26,312 bases of DNA, from positions 1 to 26,312 of the forward strand of contig JAISUQ010000001.1 of the NCBI GenBank assembly GCA_031272005.1, in the 5' to 3' direction. Position numbers and translations under genes: made by a program. This document shows, in pieces, positions 15,669-21,344 of the stretch. This DNA comes from Coriobacteriales bacterium. GTDB lineage: Bacteria > Actinomycetota > Coriobacteriia > Coriobacteriales > UBA8131. How positions within the stretch are numbered: the first letter of the stretch is position 1; the number at the start of each line of letters is the position of its first letter. The notes under the pieces were generated by a model. It saw only the letters and a program-made list of their open reading frames with translations. It was not told the DNA's origin and ran no database searches.

Positions 15669-16712
15669 ATGACGGTTTCTACCTACGCTTTTCTCGGGCC
15701 GGAGGGCACCTACAGCCACCAGGCGGCCTTGAGCTTCGCTGCCGCCGGTGCCGCCCCCGCCGCTGCCGCCGCTGATGCCACCGCTGCCACTCAGCCCGCC
15801 CACGACGTCCCCGCCGCCCCCGCCGCCCCCGCCGCCACTCAGCCCGCCCCCGACGTCCCCGCGCCCGGCGCCAGCCCCGCTGATGTCGAGCTCATCGAAT
15901 GTGCCAGCATCGCCGAGATCTTCGACCTGGTAGACAGAGGTCGCACCAACTTCGGCGTCGTGCCCATCGAAAACGCCCTGGAGGGCAGCGTCAACGAGAC
16001 CCTCGACGCCTTTGCCTTCACCTCCGGCGCCCAGATCCGCGCCGAGATAGTAGTAGACATCCATCATAGTTTGATAGCAGCACCGGGCGTAGAGCTCGCA
16101 GACGTCAGGACCATAGCCTCGCATCCCCAGGCCATCGGCCAGTCCCGCCGCTGGCTGCAGCGCCACCTGCCCCAGGCTGCTACTCTGGCCACCACCTCCA
16201 CTGCCGAGGCGGTGCGCATGGCCATAACCGCCAGCCTGGCCACCTCCGCCCAGCCCGGCCAGCTTGCCCCGGCTCTTCCCGGCCCGGCCGACCCGGCGGT
16301 CGCCCCGTCCACCACGGCCGCTATCGGTGCCCCGCTGGCTGCCGAGCTCTTTGGCGGCAACGTACTGGCTGAGCAGATTGAGGATCACTTCGGCAACCAG
16401 ACCCGCTTTGTGCTCATTGGCCCGGACCCACTGCCTACCCCCAGCGATACCAGCGGCTATAAGACCTCGCTGGCACTGTTCATGAAAGAGGACCGCCCCG
16501 GCACCCTGCTGATGATTCTCGAGGAGTTTGCCTACGCCGGCTTGAACCTCTCCAAAATCCAGAGTCGCCCCACCAAACGGGCTCTGGGCGACTATATGTT
16601 CTGGATCGACATCGACGGCCACACCGACGATATCCACGTCAAGACTGCCCTGGACTGTCTGCGCCTCAAACTGCGAGAGGTAAAGACCCTCGGCTCCTAC
16701 CCCGCCGCCTGA
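15669..16712 (+). CDS. pheA: Prephenate dehydratase with low-complexity insert
   Basis: 347 residues from the ATG at 15669, which places the family start (YAFLGPEGTYSHQAAL) at residue 6; in-frame upstream starts exist at 15636 (TTG) and 15645. Catalytic-domain blocks are VVPIENALEGSVNETLDAF and NQTRFVLIG with the TRF motif. A C-terminal ACT domain (about residues 263-347) binds Phe for feedback control; its usual ESRP motif reads QSRP here. Residues about 20-72 are an Ala/Pro/Asp stretch built on a 48-bp repeat, where relatives have only a few residues. A second Ala/Pro-rich stretch (about 191-222) follows. The enzyme makes phenylpyruvate from prephenate. No chorismate mutase domain is present. 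The stop codon lies within an 11-bp repeat array. Confidence 0.93.
   Translation: MTVSTYAFLGPEGTYSHQAALSFAAAGAAPAAAAADATAATQPAHDVPAAPAAPAATQPAPDVPAPGASPADVELIECASIAEIFDLVDRGRTNFGVVPIENALEGSVNETLDAFAFTSGAQIRAEIVVDIHHSLIAAPGVELADVRTIASHPQAIGQSRRWLQRHLPQAATLATTSTAEAVRMAITASLATSAQPGQLAPALPGPADPAVAPSTTAAIGAPLAAELFGGNVLAEQIEDHFGNQTRFVLIGPDPLPTPSDTSGYKTSLALFMKEDRPGTLLMILEEFAYAGLNLSKIQSRPTKRALGDYMFWIDIDGHTDDIHVKTALDCLRLKLREVKTLGSYPAA
15786..15881 (+). repeat. 48-bp tandem duplication in pheA
   Basis: GCCACTCAGCCCGCC occurs at 15786 and again at 15834, followed in both by nearly the same CACGACGTCCCC/CCCGACGTCCCC. The 48-bp period gives two 16-residue units (ATQPAHDVPAAP and ATQPAPDVPAPG type). A short CCCGCCGCC array lies between. 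Confidence 0.88.
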
Positions 16713-16784
16713 ACGCCGCCTGATCGCCGCCTGATTGTTGCCCTTTCGTCCCGCCGCCTGACCGCCGCCTGATCGCCGCCCTGG
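16703..16784 (+). repeat. 11-bp tandem array spanning the pheA stop codon
   Basis: Unit CGCCGCCTGAN occurs at 16703, 16714 and 16725, then after a 16-base interruption at 16752, 16763 and (degenerate) 16774. The pheA stop TGA is inside the first unit. The period is not a multiple of three, in contrast to the arrays within genes, consistent with a noncoding location. Confidence 0.92.
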
Positions 16785-16810
16785 CGCCGATAGCCGTCCT
16801 GTCGTCCTGG

Positions 16811-16847
16811 CGCCGATAGCCACCGATAGCCACCGATAGCCACCGAT
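16811..16847 (+). repeat. 10-bp tandem array between pheA and the GT4 gene
   Basis: CACCGATAGC-type units repeat at 16811 (CGCCGATAGC), 16821, 16831 and partly 16841. A related GGCGCCGATAGCC also occurs upstream near 16785. Together with the 11-bp array it fills most of the 198-bp gap; no hairpin with a T-run was found. Confidence 0.88.
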
Positions 16848-16910
16848 TGTCACAAAAAAACTGCCACTTCTCCACCCATCGCAAGGCTGGTTAGGATAAG
16901 ATGAAATCCA

Positions 16911-17849
16911 GTGGTGTTAACGCCAGCTTCGCCGCTGACTGAAAGGCTTGCTCGATTTGTGATAAGTGTGCTCGTAGCCATCGTCTTTTGCGTGGCCATT
17001 CCGGTTTTGGCAATGGCCTCTCTGGTTCCCTCACTGCAAGCCTCCGCTCCCAAGGTCCTCAACTATCGCGGCAATCAGGTCTTCAACGGCCTGGGTGTTG
17101 TCTGGTTCATCTGGCTGGTGGCCTTCTGGATCGGCGCCCATATCCTCAACCTGCTACACATCGGCCAGCCGGGCTGGATCAGCTACCTGCTGCCGACCTT
17201 TCCGCTGCTGGCGGGGGCCTGCGTCTTTGGCCTCTTCGACGACTGGGCCGGCAGCGGCGCCACGCCCGGTTCGGTGCGGGTGCGCGGCTTCCGCGGCCAT
17301 CTCAAGGCGATGCTCAAGGGGCGGATAACCACCGGCGGCCTGAAATTCTTGGGAATCGGCATGCTCTCCCTGTTCACCGCCGTTTCGCTGTACTACGACG
17401 GCGCCACCTCCATCCTCAAGGTGGTCCTGGTCACCAGCATCATCGCGCTGTTCGCCAACCTCCTGAATCTCTTCGACCTGCGCCCGGCCCGGGCCAGCAA
17501 GGTCTATCTGCTGGGATTGGCGCTGGCGCTGTGCTGTGTAGGCGCGCTGCGCGTCGTCAACCTCGATGCCGCCGACATCGTCGCCCTGGCCCTAGCAGCC
17601 TTCGGCCCGGTGCTGGCCACCTGGCGTTTTGATGCGGGGGAGAAGGGCATGCTCGGCGACGCCGGCGCCAATGCCGCCGGGGCGCTGCTCGGCTACCTGA
17701 TGGCTACGGCCCTCCCCTTTGGGGGGCTGGTGGCGGCAGCGCTGTTACTGCTGGCGTTGAATCTGGCTTCGGAGAAGTGGTCTTTCTCCCAGGCCATCGA
17801 AGGCAACAAGGCGCTCAAGGCGCTGGACCAGTTGGGGAGGAAACGCTAG
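16911..17849 (+). CDS. GT4/MraY-like polyprenyl-phosphate glycosyltransferase family membrane protein
   Basis: 312 residues with about nine or ten hydrophobic segments. Motifs shared with MraY/WecA-type phospho-sugar transferases are the Asp pair in FGLFDDWAGS (Asp110-Asp111), NLLNLFDLRPARASK (residues 183-197) and MLGDAGANAAGALLG (247-261). The basic cytoplasmic loop RVRGFRGHLKAMLKGRIT lies after the Asp pair. Such proteins transfer a sugar phosphate to undecaprenyl phosphate, but this is a divergent short subgroup whose reaction is not known to me. The chosen start is GTG at 16911; another GTG follows at once at 16914, so the exact start is uncertain. The stop is followed directly by a small ORF and then pyrG; cell-envelope genes next to pyrG are common in actinobacteria. 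Confidence 0.8.
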   Translation: MVLTPASPLTERLARFVISVLVAIVFCVAIPVLAMASLVPSLQASAPKVLNYRGNQVFNGLGVVWFIWLVAFWIGAHILNLLHIGQPGWISYLLPTFPLLAGACVFGLFDDWAGSGATPGSVRVRGFRGHLKAMLKGRITTGGLKFLGIGMLSLFTAVSLYYDGATSILKVVLVTSIIALFANLLNLFDLRPARASKVYLLGLALALCCVGALRVVNLDAADIVALALAAFGPVLATWRFDAGEKGMLGDAGANAAGALLGYLMATALPFGGLVAAALLLLALNLASEKWSFSQAIEGNKALKALDQLGRKR

Positions 17850-18008
17850 ATGAATCAGTCAGGCACTCAAGCAGGCACTCAGACAGGCAGCACGGCGGGC
17901 AGCTACCGGCCACGGCCGACACACCAGCAAGCAGCAAGCAACCAGCCACAACCGGCACACCGGCAGGCAGCAAGGCCAACAGACAGCCACTCCGGCAGGA
18001 AAGGGTAA
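17850..18008 (+). CDS. Possible 52-residue low-complexity small protein
   Basis: An ATG directly after the previous TAG opens 52 codons ending at TAA 18006-18008. GGGGAGG (17834-17840) lies nine bases upstream, a good ribosome binding site. The product is rich in Gln, Ala, Thr, Ser, Pro and Arg (start MNQSGTQAGTQTGSTAGS) with no recognisable fold. DNA repeats such as GCAGGCACTCA recur. It could be a translated spacer that carries ribosomes to pyrG four bases downstream, a decayed repeat array that is open by chance, or a real small protein. Translation is plausible, function unknown. Confidence 0.4.
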   Translation: MNQSGTQAGTQTGSTAGSYRPRPTHQQAASNQPQPAHRQAARPTDSHSGRKG

Positions 18009-18012
18009 GCGA

Positions 18013-19650
18013 ATGTCCAAGCATATCTTCGTGACAGGCGGCGTAGTTTCATCGTTGGGCAAGGGTATCACGGCGGCCTCATTGGGGCGGCTGCTGAAGT
18101 CGCGTGGCTACAAGGTGACGATGCAGAAGGTCGACCCCTATCTCAACGTCGACCCCGGCACCATGAGCCCCTTCCAGCATGGCGAGGTCTTCGTCACCGA
18201 CGACGGCCACGAGGGCGACCTGGACCTCGGCCACTATGAGCGCTTCATCGACGAAAGCCTCAGCCGGGAGTCCAACTTCACCGCTGGTGGCATCTATCAG
18301 AGCCTGATAGCTCGCGAGCGTCGCGGCGACTTCCTGGGTGGCACGGTGCAGGTCATCCCGCACATGACCAACGCCATCAAGGACCGCTTCTCGCGCATCG
18401 CCGACCAGACCGCCGCCGACATCGTGATTACCGAAATCGGCGGCACCATCGGCGACATCGAGTCGCTGCCCTTTATCGAGGCCGCCCGCCAGTTCAAGAT
18501 GAACAAGCCGCTGGGCGATGTGGCCTTTATCCACGTCACACTGGTGCCCTACATCCCGGCGGCGCACGAGGTCAAGACCAAGCCCACCCAGCACTCGGTC
18601 AAGGAGCTGCGCAGCATCGGTGTCCAGCCCGACTTCATCGTCTGCCGCAGCGACCACGAGATCACCGATAAATTGCGAGAGAAAATAGCACTATTCTGCG
18701 ACGTGCGCATGGAGCACGTGATCAACTGCATCGACGCCCCCAGCATCTACGAGGTGCCCTTGAATCTGCACGCCCAGAGCTTCGACAGCAAGGTCCTCAA
18801 ACTCCTTGGCCTGGAGGCCCCGGAGATCAACCTCAAGGACTGGCAGCTCTACGTAGACAAGATGCACAAGCTCAAAGACGAGGTGGACATCGCGGTGGTC
18901 GGCAAGTACGTCTCTTTGCCCGACGCCTATCTCTCGGTGGCTGAGGCCCTCGGACATGCCGGTGTGCACCACGGCAGCAAGGTCAACGTGCGCCTGATCG
19001 ACGGCGAGACCCTCAAAGACGAAGGTGTGGAGAAGGTCCTGGCCGGCATGGACGGCGTGCTGGTCCCCGGCGGCTTTGGCGTGCGCGCCTTTGAGGGCAA
19101 GATCGCGGCCATCAACTATGCCCGCACCAACAAGGTTCCTTTCCTCGGCATTTGCCTGGGCCTGCAGGCGGCGACCTGTGAGTTCGCCCGCAACGTGGCC
19201 GGCATGCCGGAGGCCAACTCCGCCGAGTTCGAGGAGGAGATTGGCCACGAGCTGGAATATCCCGTCATCGATCTGATGCCGGAGCAGGAGGACATCGACG
19301 ACATGGGCGGCACCATGCGCCTGGGCGCCTATCCCTGCGTGGTCAAGGAGAAGACCAAAGCTGCCGCGGCCTACGGCGAGCCGATCATCTACGAGCGCCA
19401 TCGCCACCGCTATGAGGTGAACAACGTCTTTCGGGAGCGTCTGGTGGAGGCCGGGCTGGTGATCAGCGGCCTGTCGCCCGACTCCCGCCTGGTGGAGATG
19501 GTCGAGCTGCCGGATCACCCCTGGTTCGTCGGCAGTCAGGGCCATCCGGAATTCAAGAGCCGCCCGACCCGCCCACACCCGCTGTTCCGCGACTTCGTGG
19601 GCGCAGCGATAGCCTGTAAAGCCCGGCGGGGGAGAGGGGCCGAGCAGTGA
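18013..19650 (+). CDS. pyrG: CTP synthase
   Basis: 545 residues, the normal length. The synthetase domain begins KHIFVTGGVVSSLGKGITAA (P-loop) and has KVDPYLNVDPGTMSP and GGTIGDIESLPFIEA. The glutaminase domain carries Cys381 in FLGICLGLQAA and His511/Glu513 in GHPEFKSRP, matching Cys379, His515 and Glu517 of the Escherichia coli enzyme. It makes CTP from UTP using Gln and ATP. No low-complexity insertion is visible, although the preceding ORF is repetitive. AGGAAAGGG upstream of the ATG can act as Shine-Dalgarno. The peptidase gene follows 34 bases later. Confidence 0.98.
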   Translation: MSKHIFVTGGVVSSLGKGITAASLGRLLKSRGYKVTMQKVDPYLNVDPGTMSPFQHGEVFVTDDGHEGDLDLGHYERFIDESLSRESNFTAGGIYQSLIARERRGDFLGGTVQVIPHMTNAIKDRFSRIADQTAADIVITEIGGTIGDIESLPFIEAARQFKMNKPLGDVAFIHVTLVPYIPAAHEVKTKPTQHSVKELRSIGVQPDFIVCRSDHEITDKLREKIALFCDVRMEHVINCIDAPSIYEVPLNLHAQSFDSKVLKLLGLEAPEINLKDWQLYVDKMHKLKDEVDIAVVGKYVSLPDAYLSVAEALGHAGVHHGSKVNVRLIDGETLKDEGVEKVLAGMDGVLVPGGFGVRAFEGKIAAINYARTNKVPFLGICLGLQAATCEFARNVAGMPEANSAEFEEEIGHELEYPVIDLMPEQEDIDDMGGTMRLGAYPCVVKEKTKAAAAYGEPIIYERHRHRYEVNNVFRERLVEAGLVISGLSPDSRLVEMVELPDHPWFVGSQGHPEFKSRPTRPHPLFRDFVGAAIACKARRGRGAEQ

Positions 19651-19684
19651 TGGAACGTCCGATGAGGTATCGGGGGGATTGGTT

Positions 19685-20926
19685 ATGAATTCGCAACGAC
19701 TGGTGAACACATTCCTGGAGCTGGTGCAGCTGGACAGCCCCAGCCGGCACGAGGGTGCCGTAGCCGCCTACTGCCGCCAGGCTCTGGAAGCTGCTGGCTG
19801 CACGGTGCGCTTCGACGACTCAGCCGCAGCCACCGGCTCAGATACCGGCAACCTGATTGCTGAGCTGCCGGCGCGATTGGCGAGCGGGGAGAGCGGCGCG
19901 GGCACAGGCGTGGGAGCAGGCGCGGACGCTGGCGCAGGTGCAGGCGCGAGCGCCGGCACGGGCACCGGCACGGCTCCGGCTTCAGGCATACCCGCGGTGC
20001 CCAAAGTCTACTTCTCCGCGCACATGGATACCGTCAGCCCCGGTGAGGGGATAAAGCCGCTCGTGGAGGACGGCATCATCCGCCCCAGCGGGCCCACCAT
20101 CCTCGGCGGCGACGACAAGGGCGGAGTGGCGCCAATCATCGAGCTTATCCGCACCCTGGCCGAGAGCGATGAGCCGCACCCGGCCATCGGCGTGCTCCTT
20201 TCCACCTGCGAGGAGATCAGCCTGCGCGGGGCCAAGGCCATGGATTACTCCGGCTTTGCCGGCGAGCCCTGCTTCGTACTCGACGCCGACGGCCAGCCCG
20301 GCGGCGCCATCATCGGTGCCCCTTTCCATGACGCCTTTACCGCCACCTTCCACGGAATCGCCGCCCACGCCGGCGTGCGCCCGGAGGCCGGTGTCTCGGC
20401 CATCAACCTGGCCGCCGCCGCCATCGCCAGCATGGAGCTGGGCCGCCTGGACGCCGAGACCACCGCCAACATCGGCACCATCCAGGGTGGCGCGGCCAAC
20501 AACATCGTTGCCGATACCTGCGTGGTCACAGGCGAGTGCCGCTCATTGGGCGCCGAGCGCCTGCAGGAGGTACACGCCGCCATGGACGCCGCCCTGCACG
20601 CCGCCGCCGCCAGCGTTGAGGGTGCCAGCGTGGACGTGCAATGGGTGGTGGAGTATCCCGGCTTCATGCTCACCGAGGACGACCCGCTGGTGCAGCTGGT
20701 GCTCGAGGAGGCGGCCGGGCTCGGCCTGCCAGCCAAGGCCACTGTTACCGGCGGCGGCTCCGATGCCAACATCCTGGCCGACGCCGGCCTCAAGCCCGTA
20801 GTCCTGGCCACCGGCATGGACGGCATCCACAGCCTCGGAGAACAACTGCGCGTGAAAGACCTCGAAGACATCACCAACCTGATAATCGCCATCGTCCGCA
20901 GATTGTCCCAGGGAAACGCTGATTAA
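19685..20926 (+). CDS. M20 family peptidase, PepT-like
   Basis: 413 residues from the ATG at 19685, chosen because GGGGGGA sits at 19671-19677; an in-frame TTG at 19679 is less likely. Metal-site motifs: His113 and Asp115 in FSAHMDT, Asp143/144 in GGDDKGG, Glu176/177 in CEEISLRGAK, then DADGQPGG and, near the end, GMDGIHSLGE. A dimerisation domain lies between (GIAAHAGVRPEAG). The family (peptidase T-like) hydrolyses short peptides in the cytoplasm with two zinc ions. Residues about 61-103 are a Gly/Ala/Thr-rich insert between LIAELPA and VYFSAHMDT. The last codons and the TAA come from the left end of the intergenic element, copy B. Confidence 0.9.
   Translation: MNSQRLVNTFLELVQLDSPSRHEGAVAAYCRQALEAAGCTVRFDDSAAATGSDTGNLIAELPARLASGESGAGTGVGAGADAGAGAGASAGTGTGTAPASGIPAVPKVYFSAHMDTVSPGEGIKPLVEDGIIRPSGPTILGGDDKGGVAPIIELIRTLAESDEPHPAIGVLLSTCEEISLRGAKAMDYSGFAGEPCFVLDADGQPGGAIIGAPFHDAFTATFHGIAAHAGVRPEAGVSAINLAAAAIASMELGRLDAETTANIGTIQGGAANNIVADTCVVTGECRSLGAERLQEVHAAMDAALHAAAASVEGASVDVQWVVEYPGFMLTEDDPLVQLVLEEAAGLGLPAKATVTGGGSDANILADAGLKPVVLATGMDGIHSLGEQLRVKDLEDITNLIIAIVRRLSQGNAD
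19866..19980 (+). repeat. Low-complexity GGCGCAGGC-type tract in the peptidase gene
   Basis: Degenerate hexanucleotide repeats (GGCGCA, GGTGCA, GGCACG, GGCACC) encode a Gly-Ala/Gly-Thr stretch. The period of six keeps frame. It is less regular than the arrays in the two-component genes, suggesting an older expansion. Confidence 0.8.
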
Positions 20927-21020
20927 ATCCAACTCCGGAAGACTCCGTAGGGATTCGCAGTCCAGTGGACTGCGAATCCCTACGGAGGTTACCATTGCTG
21001 GGACTTAATCAGCGTTTCCC
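20911..21020. mobile_element. MITE-like hairpin-rich intergenic element, copy B
   Basis: A 110-bp unit bounded by 20-bp terminal inverted repeats, GGGAAACGCTGATTAAATCC (20911-20930) and GGACTTAATCAGCGTTTCCC (21001-21020), with one mismatch. At its centre is a perfect 22-bp palindrome with a single central base (arms 20943-20964 and 20966-20987). The core and outer ends match copy A at 4738-5022. The left end overlaps the last codons of the peptidase gene. No open frame is present. Flanking bases do not show a clear target-site duplication. Confidence 0.8.
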
Positions 21021-21107
21021 AAGCAGGCCCCCGGCGGCTTCCAGATAAACATTAAATTCGCTTGGGAAATTCTAAGGTGCCGTTCATACCGCTGAATGGA
21101 TTTGCAT

Positions 21108-21135
21108 TTGACCTGCGGGGCTAGTATCGTATATG
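21108..21135 (+). promoter_or_regulatory. Candidate promoter of the secreted lectin gene
   Basis: TTGACC (21108-21113) matches the -35 consensus at five of six positions; TATATG (21130-21135) lies 16 bases further and matches four of six. This would give a leader of about 200 bases before the ATG at 21345. Confidence 0.42.
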
Positions 21136-21344
21136 TCACACGGGCGACGAATGTCCAATCGCAGGAACGTAGCAATTCTCCTTCTCCCGTGCCTCGGATG
21201 AGGAACAGTGCGGATCATGGCCGTACAGGGGAGGAGTTCAAGCCTGCAATCGAAGAAACTGTTTTGCCGTATCGCGGCAGCGGTGTCGTTTGCGCCCAAA
21301 AGAATGTCAGTGTACGTATCAGCAAATGAGAAGGGAACGAAAAC
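21136..21344 (+). other. Long untranslated leader of the secreted lectin gene
   Basis: About 200 bases with no convincing gene. Short open frames starting near 21208 overlap the real gene out of frame. No known riboswitch core was recognised by eye. AAGGGA at 21331-21336 is the ribosome binding site for the ATG at 21345. Confidence 0.4.

Noticed and set aside
15786..15881. Direct repeats considered as a CRISPR array
   Set aside because: The units are contiguous, in frame within pheA and lack unique spacers. No CRISPR array or cas gene was seen anywhere in the window.
17838..17852. GAAACGCTAG near the end of the GT4 gene, resembling the element ends
   Set aside because: Only about ten bases match, it encodes the normal C-terminus, and no partner inverted repeat was found downstream.
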